A stretch of DNA of 64,000 nt, from positions 186,001 through 250,000 of the forward strand of contig NZ_PYYB01000001.1 of assembly GCF_003044185.1 (NCBI RefSeq), read 5' to 3'. The stretch comes from Paraconexibacter algicola. Its GTDB lineage: Bacteria; Actinomycetota; Thermoleophilia; Solirubrobacterales; Solirubrobacteraceae. Shown in pieces: positions 1-9,721 of the stretch. Below the pieces are notes generated by a model, which was not told the origin of the DNA, ran no database searches, and saw nothing but the letters and a program-made list of their open reading frames with translations. A program made the position numbers and the translations under genes. Position 1 is the stretch's first letter, and each line of letters begins with the position of its first letter.

Positions 1-1310
1 TCGGCGCCGGCGCCGCCGGTCACGGTGTCCGCCGCGGCGACCAGCGGGTCGGTGACGAGCCGGTCGTCGCCGTCGCCCAGGTCCACGGTCGCCGGTCCCG
101 GCCCGGTGTCGATCACGTCGTCGCCGGCGCCCGCGGTGACGACGTCGGCCCCGGCGCCGGTGCTGACGACGTCGGCGCCCGCGGTGCCGAGCACCGTGTC
201 GGCGCCCGCGCCGGTGACGACCCGCTCGAAGCTCTCGAGCGTGTCGAGCTGGCCCGCGGTGCCGGCCGTGCCCGCGGGCAGGTCGACGGTGACCGGGGTG
301 GTCGCGTCGTCGTAGGTGACGGTGTCGATCCCCGCGCCGCCGACGAGGCGGTCGGCGCCACCGCGACCGCGGATGAGGTCGTCGCCGCGACCGCCGAGCA
401 GCACGTCGACGCCGTCGAGCGGGACGGGGTCCTCGACGGGGTCGGTGCCGACGAGCGTGTCGGCGCCCTCCCCGCCCTCGATCTCCTCGACGCCCTGGAT
501 CGTGATGGCGGTCGCGCCGTCCACGCGCACGCGGTCGGCGTCGACGGCCTCGAGCCGCAGCGGCGCCGACCGGTCGAGGAACGAGACGCGGTCGGTCCCG
601 GCGCCCCCGTCGACCGCGACGCCGGGCACCACGGGCCGCAGCACGTCGTCCCCCGGGCCGCCGAGCTGCGTGGTGCCGCCGACGAGCGTGTCGCCGTCGG
701 CGCCGCCGTCGAGCGTCAGCGAGGTGCCGGTGGCGACCGCGGTGTCCGGGCCGTCCCCGAGGCTCAGGGTGCCGGTCAGGCCGGGGACGTCGACGACGTA
801 GCGGTCGGCGGCGCGGTCGGCGCCCCCGATGTCCTGGAGCGTGCCGACGGTGCCGCGGATCTCGACCTCGTCGGGGCCGCGCTCGCTGGCGACGCGCAGG
901 GTCGTGACGGTGACGCCGAGCGCCCGGAGGGTGTCGCCGTCGCTGCCGCCGTCGAGCACGAGCGTGCCGGTGCTCACGCCGCTGACGGTGGCGTGGAGGA
1001 TGCGGGCGCTGATCTGCAGGCGGGTCGCGGCGACGCTCGTCGGGCACTCGGTGACCGCGACGCCGGCGACGGTCGCCGCCGCGCAGCCGGCCGGGAGCGT
1101 GCCGCTCGCCGCCGGGCTGAAGCGCAGCGCGCCGCCGTCGCGGGTGACGTTCAGGCCGACGGTCTCCCCCGGGTTCTGGGCGCCGACGAGCAGCTCCCCG
1201 GGCGCGACCAGCTCGAGCGTGAAGGGCGCGCCCGCCTGGCCGTGCGCCGCCGCGGGCGCGACCAGCGCGGCGGCGAGCGCGAGCCCGGTGGCGAGGCGCC
1301 GGCTCAGCAC
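1..1310 (-). CDS. Secreted RTX-like (hemolysin-type calcium-binding) repeat protein, C-terminus cut by window edge
   Basis: Reading leftward from a GTG at 1310, the frame stays open to the window edge, giving at least 436 residues. The N-terminus (about residues 1-25, LSRRLATGLALAAALVAPAA then AHG) looks like a Sec signal peptide, so the protein is probably exported. After a roughly 100-residue beta-rich segment come glycine/aspartate nonapeptides of the RTX type (GGADGDTL, GGPGDDVL, GGRGDDLI, GGAGIDTV). In known families these bind calcium as a parallel beta roll. The GTG overlaps the stop of the upstream giant gene by 7 bases, so the two are probably co-transcribed and translationally coupled. 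No adhesin or enzyme domain is visible in the part present. Function beyond a calcium-binding surface or secreted protein is unknown. Confidence 0.8.
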   Translation of the reverse strand, partial: MLSRRLATGLALAAALVAPAAAHGQAGAPFTLELVAPGELLVGAQNPGETVGLNVTRDGGALRFSPAASGTLPAGCAAATVAGVAVTECPTSVAATRLQISARILHATVSGVSTGTLVLDGGSDGDTLRALGVTVTTLRVASERGPDEVEIRGTVGTLQDIGGADRAADRYVVDVPGLTGTLSLGDGPDTAVATGTSLTLDGGADGDTLVGGTTQLGGPGDDVLRPVVPGVAVDGGAGTDRVSFLDRSAPLRLEAVDADRVRVDGATAITIQGVEEIEGGEGADTLVGTDPVEDPVPLDGVDVLLGGRGDDLIRGRGGADRLVGGAGIDTVTYDDATTPVTVDLPAGTAGTAGQLDTLESFERVVTGAGADTVLGTAGADVVSTGAGADVVTAGAGDDVIDTGPGPATVDLGDGDDRLVTDPLVAAADTVTGGAGA

Positions 1311-4300
1311 GTCGTCGTCCTCGTGGTGCCGCGGGCCAGGCAGGCGTCGGTGCGGCGGGCGGGTCCGCGGCTCAGCGTGCGCAGCGTGACGCGGCGCCCG
1401 CGAGAGGCATCGTCGCTGACCGTCACGGTCACGACGGTGCCGGTCGGGAGCGGCCGGTCGCCGAAGAGCCCGCGGAAGGAGAAGCTCGTGCGGGCCGTCG
1501 TGAACGTGCGGCTGCGCGTCACGAACGGGCAGCGGGCGCGCGGCTTAGAGGTGCAGGTGACGACGACGGTGCTGCCCGCCGGGATGCCGGACACCAGCAG
1601 CTTGCGCACGCGCAGGCCGAGCGGGGTGCGGGCGCCGAACGTCACCGACACCTTCGCGGCGGTGACCGGGAACGGCGCGTCGGCGCCGTCGCAGTTCTGG
1701 TCGATGCCGTCACCGGGGACGTCGACGGCGGAGGGCGAGATCGTCCGCGTGCTGTCGTCGCAGTCGGGGCCGGAGGGGAAGCCGTCGCCGTCGCGGTCGC
1801 GGCCCACGGTCGCGTCGCTGCCGTTGTCGGGGGCCGGGCGGGCGACGACGGGGACCGCGGGGACGAGCACGCGCTCGCAGGCGGTGATGGCGTCGTCGCC
1901 GTCGGCCTCGGCGGTGTCGGTGCCGGCGTCGCAGCCGACCGTGTCGGCGAGGCCGTCGACGGCGCGCAGGAGGTCGTCGCCCGGGCCGGCGGCGAACAGG
2001 TCGACGCCGCCCCCGCCGTCGAGGACGTCGGCGTCGTCGCCGCCGCGCAGGGTGTCGGTGCCGTCGTCGCCGGTGAGCCGGTCGGCCCCGACCCCGCCGT
2101 CGAGGACGTCGGCACCGCCGGCGCCGCGCAGGACGTCGTCGCCGGGGCCGCCCTCGAAGCGGTCGGCGCCGGAACCGCCGGTCATCGTGTCCGCTCCGGC
2201 GCCGCCGCGGTGGATCTCGAAGCCCTGGAGCGCGTCGCGCTCGCCGCTCGCGCCCTCGTCGTCGGTCCCGTCGACGGTGATGGTCACGGGCTGGTCGGCG
2301 GTGCGGGTCTCGTAGGTCACGGTGTCGACGCCGGTCTGGCCGTCGAGGACGTCGCTGCCGAAGCCGCCGTCGATCAGGTCGTCGCCGAGGCCGCCGCTGA
2401 TGCGGTTGTCGGCCTGGTTGCCGCGCAGGACGTCGTCGCCCTGGCCGCCGACGAGCCGCTCGACGCCCAGGAGCTGGTCGCCCTCGCCGGGGGTGCCGTC
2501 GTTGGCGACGCCGTCGAGCGACAGGCCGACCGCGTCGGTGCGGGTGCCGTAGTCGGCGGTGTCGTCGTCCTCGCCGCCGAGGAGCGCGTCGGCCCCGTCG
2601 CCGCCGACGAGGCGGTCGCCGTCGTCGCCGCCGTCGACGCGGTCGTCGCCCTCCCCGCCGGAGAGGACGTCGTCGCCGTCGCCGCCGAGCACGAGGTCGT
2701 CGGCGCCGCCGCCGTCGACGGTGTCGACGTCGTCCTCGCCCTCCAGGCGGTCGGGCCCGCCGCCGCCGGCGATCGTGTCGTTGCCGTCGCCGCCGCGGAC
2801 GCGGTTGGCGGCCCCGTCGCCGGTGACGACGTCGTCGCCCGGTCCGGCGGTCACGTTCTCGAAGCCGCTGAGGGTGTCCTGGCTGCTGCCGGCGGCGCCA
2901 CCGGTCCCCGCGACGAGGTCGACCACGACGTCGTCGACCTCGTCGGCGTAGCTGACGAGGTCCGCGGTCCCGTCGCCGCCGATGAGGGTGTCGAGGCCGT
3001 TGCCGCCGGTGACGGTGTCGTCGCCGGGGCCGCCGTCGAGCGTGTTGTCCAGCGCGTTGCCGACGAGGGTGTCGTTGCCGGCGCCGCCGAGGGCGCGCTC
3101 GACCGAGGTGAGCGTGTCGACCTCCCCGGGCGCACCGGCCTGGGCGGGTGGGGCCATCGCGACCGTGACCGGCTGGACGGCGGTGCGGTCGTCGTAGCTG
3201 ACGAGGTCGCTGTCGGCGCCGCCGTCGACGCCGTCGTTGCCGAAGCCGGGGCGGATCACGTCGGTCCCCGGACCGCCCTCGAAGCGCTCGTCGAGGAAGC
3301 CGCCGCGCAGCGTGTCGCCCGCGTTGCCGCCGACGAGGCCCTCGACGCCGGAGATGGTGTCCATCTCGGTCATCTCGCCGCTCGTCGCCGTGCCGTTGGA
3401 CTCCGCGGTCACCGGCTGGGTGCGGCCGGCGTAGGTCACGGTGTCGTAGGTCGTCTGGGTGCCGCCCTCGAGCACGTCGCCGCCGGTGCCACCGTCGAGC
3501 AGGTCGTTGCCCGCCTCGCCGCCGAGGACGTCGGCGGCCGCGCCGCCGACGAGCTCGTCGTCACCCGCCCCGCCGAGCAGCGACTCCGGGCCGGCGGTGC
3601 CGACGAGCCGGTCGGCCCCGGGGCCGCCGGTCGCGTTCTCGACGCCGACGAGGGTCTGGACGGCGCCGCCGCTGCGCGGCACGGTGCTCTGCCCGGCGGC
3701 GAGGTCGACGAGCACCGCGGTCGGGGCCGTCAGGTTGCCGTAGGTGACCCGGTCGGTGCCGGCGCCGCCGGTGACGGTGCCACCGCCCTCCAGCGGCTCG
3801 AGCTCGTCGTCGCCACCGGCGCCGTCGAGCGCGTTGGCGGTGGCGTCGCCCTCGAGCCGGTCGCCCAGCGGACCGCCGGTCAGGTCCTCGACGCCGGTCA
3901 GGGACATGGTGGAGCCGCTGCCGCGGGGCACGCGCGCGACCCCGGTGCGCAGGGACGCCTCGACCGCCTGCCCGGTGCTGGTGAGCTCGACGCGGTCGCG
4001 GTCGGCGCCGCCGTCGATGCGGTCGACGAGCTGCCCGGGGATCAGCACGTCGTCGCCGCTGCCGCCGTCGATGTCGTCGGCCTCGGTGTCGGCGGTCGGG
4101 GCGTCGCGGATCGTGTCGCTGCCCGGACCGCCCGCGATCCGGTTCGGTCCGGTGGTCCCGGTCAGGACGTCGTTGCCGGAGCTGCCGATCACGTTCTCGA
4201 AGCCGCTGATCTGGGCGTCGGGCGAGTTGGGCGCCTGGAGGTTGACGCTCACGCCGACGGACTCGTCGCTGTAGTCGACGGTGTCGCCGGGGACGCCCGG

Positions 4301-7300
4301 GGCGATGCGGAAGCTGGGGTTGCCGCCGATGAGGACGTCCAGGCCGGTGCCGCCGGCCATGAGGTCGCTGCCGTCGCCGCCGTCGAGGACGTCCGCGCCC
4401 CCGCGGCCGCGGAGCTCGTCGTCGCCGCCGAAGCCGTTGAACGTGTTGGCTTGGTCGTCGCCGCGCAGCGCGTCGTTGCCGCTGCTGCCGGTCAGGTCCT
4501 CGATGCTCGCGAGCGTGTCGACCTCGCCGGCCGGGAGGGTCGCGACGCCCGTGACGAGGTCGGCGGTGACCGTGCGGCCGCCCTCCCAGGAGACGTGGTC
4601 GCGGCCGGCGTCGCCCTGGTAGCGGTCGTCGCCGAGGTCCTGCTGGTTGCCGGTCCCGCCGGCCCGGAACAGGTCGTCGCCCCCGGCGCCGCGGAACTCC
4701 TGCGGTCCCGTGGTGCCGCGGAAGACGTCGGCCCCCGGGGAGCCCTCCCAGATCTCGGTGTCCTGCGCGTCGACCGTGTCCCCGCCCGCGTCCTGGGGGC
4801 CGCCGTAGACCCCGGTGAGGAGGTCGACGGTGACCGGGCTGCTGGCGAACCGCTCGGGATCGTTGAAGGTGACCAGATCCGTTCCCGTGCCCGGGTCGAT
4901 GACGTCCTGCCCGATGCCGCCGGAGATCGTGTCGTTCCCAGGGCCACCGTCGATGTCGTCGACACCGGCGCGACCGGAGAGCACGTCGTCGCCGTCGAGG
5001 CCGCGCAGCCGCTCGGTCCGCAGGGTCGTGTCGCTCATCGTCAGGGCGTCGGCCTGCGGGGAGCCGGTGACCTGCTCGACGTTCGTGGTGGCCTGGGTCG
5101 TCGTCGGGCCGAGCTGCGCGACGCCGCCGTCGATCGTGAACTGCACGCCGACGCCGGTGAGGTCCTGCCAGTCGACGTGGTCGAGGCCGGCGCCGCCGTC
5201 GTTGGCGCCCCCGCCCGATCCGGGCCGCAGCAGGTCGTCGCCGTCGCCCCCGACGAGCGTGTTCGCGGCGGCGTTGCCGATGAGCGTGTCGTCCTCGTCG
5301 GTGCCGGTGACGCTCTCGATCGAGGTCAGCGCCAGGGTCTGGCTCTCGATCGTGGCGCTGGCGTTCGGGGGGCGCAGGTCGGCGACGAGCGGCCCGGTGA
5401 CCTCGGCCGCGACCGCGTAGCTCACCGTGTCGCTGCCGGTGCCGCCGTCGATGGAGCCCGCGCCACGCCCGGGCCGCAGCAGGTCGTCCCCGGGCCCGCC
5501 GGCGAGCTCGTCGTCGCCGGCGAGGCCGACGAGCGTGTCGGCCCCCCCGCCGCCTGCGAGGTCGTTCGGGCCGGCGTCACCGGTGAGGCTGTCCCCGGCG
5601 TCGCCGCCGATGATCTTCTCGAAGGCGCCGATGGTGTCGGGCGCGGTGTTGGGCAGCACGACGGTGACCGGGGTCGTGGTCCCCTCGTAGGAGAGGGTGT
5701 CGATCCCCGGGCCGCCGCTGAGCACGTCGACCGCCGGCCCGCCGATCACGAGGTCGTCGCCGTCGGCGCCGTTGATCGAGTCCGTCCCGGCGCCACCCTC
5801 GAGGCGGTTGTCCGCGGTCGTCCCGATGATCGAGTCGTTCCCGAGGCCTCCGATGGCGTTCTCGAAGCCGCTGATGAAGGTCTGACCGACCGTCCCGGCG
5901 CCGAGGTCGATGACCAGGCCGTTCGTGTCGGTCGAGTAGTCGAGCGTGTCGACGCCCGCGCCGCCCTGCAGGTTGTCCTGACCGCCGCGCGAGGTGATGC
6001 GGTCGTCGCCGTTGCTTCCGATGAGGAGGTCGTTTCCGATGCTGCCGATGAGCACGTCGGGGAGCGGGGTGCCGACGATCTGGCGGATCTGCCCGCCGAA
6101 GTTCTGGGTGTCCGGCCCGACGACCGCCGTGCCGTCGCCCACGGAGACGCGCACGCCGGCGGTGAGGTCCTCGTAGCTGAGGGTCGTGTCGACGCTGCCC
6201 GCGATGACGTCCGCGCCGATTCCCGGGAGCACGACGTCGTTCGGGCCGATGCCCGTGAACAGGACGTCGGTGCCGCCCCGCGCCTCGATCCGGTCGGCGC
6301 CGGGGCCGCCGTCGAGCACGTTGGGCCCGTCGTCGCCGACGATCAGGTCGGAGAAGGGCCCCCCGATCACCGACTCGAAGCCGCTGATCGTGTCCCGGTT
6401 GGAGGTCTGCGCCGTGAGGTCGATCCCCAGCGGGGCGTTCTCCGCCGCGTAGGAGACGGTGTCGGTGCCGGTCCCGCCGGCGAGGGTGTCGACGCCGTCC
6501 AGGCCGACGATCACGTCGTCCCCCGGGCCGCCGTCGAGCGCGTTGACGTTGCCGTTGCCGGTGAGGAGGTCGTCGCCGCTGCCGCCGGTCAGGTTCTCGA
6601 TCGCCGTGAGCGCGTCGTTCTCCCCGACCGCTCCGTCGTTGGCGGTGTTGTCGAGACTGGCGCTGATCGCCTCGGTTCGGCCGACGTACGTGACCGTGTC
6701 GGTCCCGGCGCCCCCGTCCAGCACGTCGGTCCCGAGGCCGCCGCCGAGGACGTCGTTCCCGCCGCGGCCGAAGAAGCGCTGCGGGCCGTCGCCGCCGAGG
6801 AACGTGTCGTCCCCGTCCGTGCCGAGGATCTCGTCGAGGCCGGCGAAGGTCAGGACGCCACCGGCGGTGGTCATCGTCCCGGAGCCGACGGGCCCGGCGT
6901 AGGTCGCGCTGACGGGCACGGTCCCGACGAGCTCGATGATGCCGCGATCGCCCCCGGCCGCGAAGGTGCCCGGGGCGGGCGGCGTCTGCAGGCGGTCGCT
7001 CCCGCCGGGTGCGGTGCTCGCGAGGGTCACCTCGACGCGCTCGAGCGACGCGACCGCGTCGAGGTCCACGAGGTTCTGGACCCGCGCGGTGCTGCGGACG
7101 TTGACGGTGCCGAGGTCGGCGGGACCCTCGACGAGGACCGCCTGGGCGTCGCCGTTGCCGAGGTCGATCGAGATGTCGAGCCCCGGGGCGGTGGTCTCGG
7201 CGCGGACGCTGACCTGCTCGAACTGGTCGAGGTTCGAGCCGGTGACCGTGAGGCTCGTCGGCGGGACCGGGCAGCCGATGCTCGTCGCCCCGACCTGCAG

Positions 7301-7483
7301 CGAGAGGTTGCGGACGTCGATCTGCTCGAAGTTGGCGCCGTCGAGCGTGACGATCGCCGCGCCGCCCGCGCACGAGAACGTCGTGGCGGCCGAGGCGGGG
7401 GCGGGCACGCCGAGCACGGCGCCCATCCCGGCCGCGCCGAGCGCCACCCATGCGCGCCTGCGCAGCGAGATCCTTCGCGCCAT
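1304..7483 (-). CDS. Giant secreted RTX-like repeat protein with MopE-type metal-binding C-terminus
   Basis: 2059 residues. Residues 1-33 (MARRISLRRRAWVALGAAGM, then VLGVPAPASAA) form a signal peptide with a twin-Arg-rich n-region. Residues about 35-230 are beta-rich with no RTX motifs. From about 230 to 1840 the protein is a long run of GGxGxDxLx nonapeptides. They are arranged in higher-order modules of roughly 100-120 residues, each alternating an RTX block with a strand segment of the type DTVSYxxxTxPVxVDL and a Gly-Asp boundary. Near residue 1880 a DRDGDGFPSGPDCDDSTRTI stretch followed by GDGIDQNCDG matches the MopE-type metal-binding motif. The last 130 residues form a Cys-containing beta domain. 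There is no type I secretion partner nearby, so Sec export is more likely. A role in adhesion, biofilm matrix or calcium binding is an inference. Confidence 0.85.
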   Translation of the reverse strand: MARRISLRRRAWVALGAAGMGAVLGVPAPASAATTFSCAGGAAIVTLDGANFEQIDVRNLSLQVGATSIGCPVPPTSLTVTGSNLDQFEQVSVRAETTAPGLDISIDLGNGDAQAVLVEGPADLGTVNVRSTARVQNLVDLDAVASLERVEVTLASTAPGGSDRLQTPPAPGTFAAGGDRGIIELVGTVPVSATYAGPVGSGTMTTAGGVLTFAGLDEILGTDGDDTFLGGDGPQRFFGRGGNDVLGGGLGTDVLDGGAGTDTVTYVGRTEAISASLDNTANDGAVGENDALTAIENLTGGSGDDLLTGNGNVNALDGGPGDDVIVGLDGVDTLAGGTGTDTVSYAAENAPLGIDLTAQTSNRDTISGFESVIGGPFSDLIVGDDGPNVLDGGPGADRIEARGGTDVLFTGIGPNDVVLPGIGADVIAGSVDTTLSYEDLTAGVRVSVGDGTAVVGPDTQNFGGQIRQIVGTPLPDVLIGSIGNDLLIGSNGDDRITSRGGQDNLQGGAGVDTLDYSTDTNGLVIDLGAGTVGQTFISGFENAIGGLGNDSIIGTTADNRLEGGAGTDSINGADGDDLVIGGPAVDVLSGGPGIDTLSYEGTTTPVTVVLPNTAPDTIGAFEKIIGGDAGDSLTGDAGPNDLAGGGGADTLVGLAGDDELAGGPGDDLLRPGRGAGSIDGGTGSDTVSYAVAAEVTGPLVADLRPPNASATIESQTLALTSIESVTGTDEDDTLIGNAAANTLVGGDGDDLLRPGSGGGANDGGAGLDHVDWQDLTGVGVQFTIDGGVAQLGPTTTQATTNVEQVTGSPQADALTMSDTTLRTERLRGLDGDDVLSGRAGVDDIDGGPGNDTISGGIGQDVIDPGTGTDLVTFNDPERFASSPVTVDLLTGVYGGPQDAGGDTVDAQDTEIWEGSPGADVFRGTTGPQEFRGAGGDDLFRAGGTGNQQDLGDDRYQGDAGRDHVSWEGGRTVTADLVTGVATLPAGEVDTLASIEDLTGSSGNDALRGDDQANTFNGFGGDDELRGRGGADVLDGGDGSDLMAGGTGLDVLIGGNPSFRIAPGVPGDTVDYSDESVGVSVNLQAPNSPDAQISGFENVIGSSGNDVLTGTTGPNRIAGGPGSDTIRDAPTADTEADDIDGGSGDDVLIPGQLVDRIDGGADRDRVELTSTGQAVEASLRTGVARVPRGSGSTMSLTGVEDLTGGPLGDRLEGDATANALDGAGGDDELEPLEGGGTVTGGAGTDRVTYGNLTAPTAVLVDLAAGQSTVPRSGGAVQTLVGVENATGGPGADRLVGTAGPESLLGGAGDDELVGGAAADVLGGEAGNDLLDGGTGGDVLEGGTQTTYDTVTYAGRTQPVTAESNGTATSGEMTEMDTISGVEGLVGGNAGDTLRGGFLDERFEGGPGTDVIRPGFGNDGVDGGADSDLVSYDDRTAVQPVTVAMAPPAQAGAPGEVDTLTSVERALGGAGNDTLVGNALDNTLDGGPGDDTVTGGNGLDTLIGGDGTADLVSYADEVDDVVVDLVAGTGGAAGSSQDTLSGFENVTAGPGDDVVTGDGAANRVRGGDGNDTIAGGGGPDRLEGEDDVDTVDGGGADDLVLGGDGDDVLSGGEGDDRVDGGDDGDRLVGGDGADALLGGEDDDTADYGTRTDAVGLSLDGVANDGTPGEGDQLLGVERLVGGQGDDVLRGNQADNRISGGLGDDLIDGGFGSDVLDGQTGVDTVTYETRTADQPVTITVDGTDDEGASGERDALQGFEIHRGGAGADTMTGGSGADRFEGGPGDDVLRGAGGADVLDGGVGADRLTGDDGTDTLRGGDDADVLDGGGGVDLFAAGPGDDLLRAVDGLADTVGCDAGTDTAEADGDDAITACERVLVPAVPVVARPAPDNGSDATVGRDRDGDGFPSGPDCDDSTRTISPSAVDVPGDGIDQNCDGADAPFPVTAAKVSVTFGARTPLGLRVRKLLVSGIPAGSTVVVTCTSKPRARCPFVTRSRTFTTARTSFSFRGLFGDRPLPTGTVVTVTVSDDASRGRRVTLRTLSRGPARRTDACLARGTTRTTTC

Positions 7484-7591
7484 CCCCGCGCACGGTAGGT
7501 GCGCAGCGCGGCCGCGTGGCCCGCGCGGGCACGGTCTTCCCGGAAGTTCGCCCGATCGGCGGTCGGGCGACCTCCGGGCCGCGGAGCGCGC

Positions 7592-7885
7592 TCAGGCGCC
7601 CGCGGCGGGTGCCGAGCCGACCGGCGTGACAGCGGGCCCGGCGGGCGGCGCGACCGGCGCCGGGGCGGGCGCGACGGGCGGGGCGGCCGCGTGCGGCGCC
7701 GCGGGCGCGCCCCCACCGCGACGGCCGAGGAGGTACCCGACGACGGCGCCGAGCAGCGCGCCCGCGCCGAGCAGGCTCGTCGCGCGGGCGGGCCGGCGCC
7801 GGACCTTGGAGACGGTGCCGTGGGCGGTGTGCGCGACGACCGCCTTGGCCGCCTTGCGCTTGATCAGGGTCTTGGGGCTGCTCAT
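7592..7885 (-). CDS. Small single-pass membrane protein with Ala/Pro-rich tail
   Basis: 97 residues, family not recognised. The first 35 residues are strongly basic (Lys/Arg rich). They are followed by one hydrophobic segment at about residues 38-53 (LLGAGALLGAVVGYLLG) and then a low-complexity Ala/Pro tail to the end. This suggests a basic cytoplasmic N-terminus, one membrane span and a flexible extracytoplasmic tail. The ATG at 7885 gives a plausible protein and the reading frame agrees with the GC bias. It lies alone between the giant RTX gene and an SRPBCC gene on the same strand. The Lys/Arg-rich start could also bind nucleic acid or the cell wall. Low functional certainty. Confidence 0.6.
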   Translation of the reverse strand: MSSPKTLIKRKAAKAVVAHTAHGTVSKVRRRPARATSLLGAGALLGAVVGYLLGRRGGGAPAAPHAAAPPVAPAPAPVAPPAGPAVTPVGSAPAAGA

Positions 7886-7941
7886 GCCCTGGGGCTACCC
7901 GGTCGCCGTCGCGCCTACTCGGCGGTCGGGGCGCGCGGCCG

Positions 7942-8379
7942 TCAGCGGCGGAGCTTCTCCGCCAGGCCGTCACGCGCGTCGTGCCCGAGGCGCTCGAGGA
8001 CCCGTCCCATCACCGGGTCGGCGAGCTTGCGCACGCCCTTGAGGGTGACGTCGGCCTCGTAGGTGACGGTGCAGCCGCCGTCGGTCTCGGCCTCGATCGT
8101 GATCGTGTCGACCGACACCGCGGACTCGTTCTCCCCGCGCAGGACGATCCGCGAGGGCGCGACGCTCTCGACCGTCTCGTAGTCGAGCTCGGTGTCGTGC
8201 CCGGCCACGTGGGTGACGACGCGGTAGCGGCTCCCGACCGTCGCGGGCGGCCCGCCGCCGGTGTGCGTAGACGCCGTGATCGACGGATCCCACTCCTGCA
8301 CGGTCCGGAAGTCGGCGAGGTAGCGGAACACCTCCTCGGGCGGGCGGTCGGACGTCACGGAGGCGGTGTAGGAGGCCAT
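7942..8379 (-). CDS. SRPBCC family protein (polyketide cyclase/lipid-transport fold)
   Basis: 145 residues from the ATG at 8379, which has GGGAGG just upstream; a longer frame exists but adds only Arg/Pro-rich sequence. The sequence has the START/Bet v1-like pattern: an N-terminal strand (YTASVTSDRPPEEVFRYLAD), a W near residue 30, central GSRYRVV and TELDYETVE strands, and a long C-terminal helix ending in EKLRR. Members of this fold bind hydrophobic ligands or act as cyclases or dehydratases. The specific ligand cannot be read. It is divergent from the saccharopine-dehydrogenase-like gene at 8541 across 160 bases that contain a 13-bp palindrome. Confidence 0.8.
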   Translation of the reverse strand: MASYTASVTSDRPPEEVFRYLADFRTVQEWDPSITASTHTGGGPPATVGSRYRVVTHVAGHDTELDYETVESVAPSRIVLRGENESAVSVDTITIEAETDGGCTVTYEADVTLKGVRKLADPVMGRVLERLGHDARDGLAEKLRR

Positions 8380-8455
8380 GACCTCCCGGCTACCCGGGCG
8401 CCGAGGCGGGGAACGCGTGCTCGTCCCGCTCCCACCGATCCCCGCCGCCCGGTTT

Positions 8456-8468
8456 GTGGGGACCCCAC
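8456..8468. promoter_or_regulatory. Perfect 13-bp palindrome in divergent intergenic region
   Basis: GTGGGGACCCCAC (6-bp arms around one A) lies between the divergent SRPBCC gene (start 8379) and the gene at 8541. This is a reasonable operator candidate for either promoter. No regulator is encoded next to it, so the binding protein is unknown. Confidence 0.35.
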
Positions 8469-8540
8469 GCAGGGCGACCCCGGACCCGGCCGTAGGCTCG
8501 CGACCGTCCACCGGAAAACGATGAGGAGACGTTCCCCGCG

Positions 8541-9704
8541 ATGCCCACCACCAAGCCCGTCGTCGTCTACGGCGCCAGCGGCTACACCGGCCGCCTGGTC
8601 TGCGAGTACCTGCGCGAGTACCACATCCCGTTCGTCGCCGCCGGACGTGACGCCGGCCGCGTCGAGGAGGCGATGAAGGTCATCCCCGGCATCGAGACCG
8701 CCGACTACGAGGTCGCCGCCGTCGACCACACCGTCGAGGCGCTGACCGACCTGTTCACCGGCGCGAAGGTCGTCCTGAACATGGTCGGCCCGTTCATGAA
8801 GCTCGGGCCCGAGGCCGTCGAGGCGTCGCTGGCCGCCGGCTGCCACTACTCGGACACCAACGGCGAGCAGGACTGGATGATCGTCTGCGACGAGCAGTGG
8901 GGTCCGAAGTTCGCGGAGAAGGGCCTGCTGATCGCCCCGGGCGTCGCGCAGATGTACACGACCGGCGAGATCGCGGCGAACATCGCGCTCGAGACGCCGG
9001 GCCTCGACACGCTCGACATCCTCGTGCTGTGGAAGGGCTTCCCGACCGTCGCGTCGACCGCGACGATCTTCGAGAACCTGCTCTCCCCCCGCCACTACCT
9101 CGAGCAGAACCAGTACCAGCCGTGGACGGTCGAGCCGCACGAGGTCGTCGTGCCCGGCCAGCACGAGCTCGCGCTGGCGCTGGAGTGGGGCGGCACCGCC
9201 CACCCGGTGTGGTTCAAGCGCGACCCGCGCGTCGCGAACGTCAAGGCGCTCGGCGGCCTGTTCGACCGCGAGCGGATGAAGGGCGTCATCGAGGGCGCCG
9301 GCCAGGTCGCCGCGCAGGCGGCCGAGATGAGCCCGGACGAGGCGAAGGCGTTCCTGGCGCAGGTCGCCGCCCAGACCCAGTCGGAGATGCCGCCGCGCGA
9401 GAACCAGCGGGTCAACATCTCGCTGGACTCGGTCCACGCGTCGGGGCCGTCGGGCCGCGTGCACGTCGTGCTCAACGGCACCTGCAACTACAAGCAGACC
9501 GGTCTGCTGCAGGCGTACGTCGCGCACTGCCTGATCCACGGCTCGACCCGCCGCGCGGGGTTCGCGTCCGCCTGCCAGGCGTTCGGTCACCGCGAGCTGC
9601 TCGCCTGCCTGACCGCGTTCGGCCTGATGGCGCCGCCGTCGATCTCCGGGCACGTCGCGCCGGTCGCCACCGTGGCGCCCGCGAACTCCTACGGGGTCCT
9701 GTAG
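8541..9704 (+). CDS. Saccharopine dehydrogenase-like NAD(P)-binding oxidoreductase
   Basis: 387 residues. The N-terminus VVVYGASGYTGRLVCEYL is a Rossmann nucleotide-binding motif (GASGYTG), as in saccharopine dehydrogenase-like proteins and trans-acting enoyl reductases. GPFMKLGPEAVEASLAAGCH followed by YSDTNGE is the conserved segment after the Rossmann sheet in this family. A C-terminal hydrophobic helix region (about residues 330-360) ends the protein. A purine-rich GAGGAG lies about a dozen bases before the ATG. Substrate is unknown. True lysine-pathway activity is unlikely, because this branch is usually annotated only at family level. An SRPBCC gene follows after 17 bases and may be co-expressed. 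Confidence 0.8.
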   Translation: MPTTKPVVVYGASGYTGRLVCEYLREYHIPFVAAGRDAGRVEEAMKVIPGIETADYEVAAVDHTVEALTDLFTGAKVVLNMVGPFMKLGPEAVEASLAAGCHYSDTNGEQDWMIVCDEQWGPKFAEKGLLIAPGVAQMYTTGEIAANIALETPGLDTLDILVLWKGFPTVASTATIFENLLSPRHYLEQNQYQPWTVEPHEVVVPGQHELALALEWGGTAHPVWFKRDPRVANVKALGGLFDRERMKGVIEGAGQVAAQAAEMSPDEAKAFLAQVAAQTQSEMPPRENQRVNISLDSVHASGPSGRVHVVLNGTCNYKQTGLLQAYVAHCLIHGSTRRAGFASACQAFGHRELLACLTAFGLMAPPSISGHVAPVATVAPANSYGVL

Positions 9705-9721
9705 GCGGGCATACTGCCCCC

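Noticed and set aside
2210-7498. A 1762-codon open frame on the plus strand opposite the giant RTX gene.
   Set aside because: Its product is Val/Ala/Asp/Gly-rich repeat noise mirroring the RTX codons; no signal, RBS or motif. Extreme GC removes stop codons from antisense frames.
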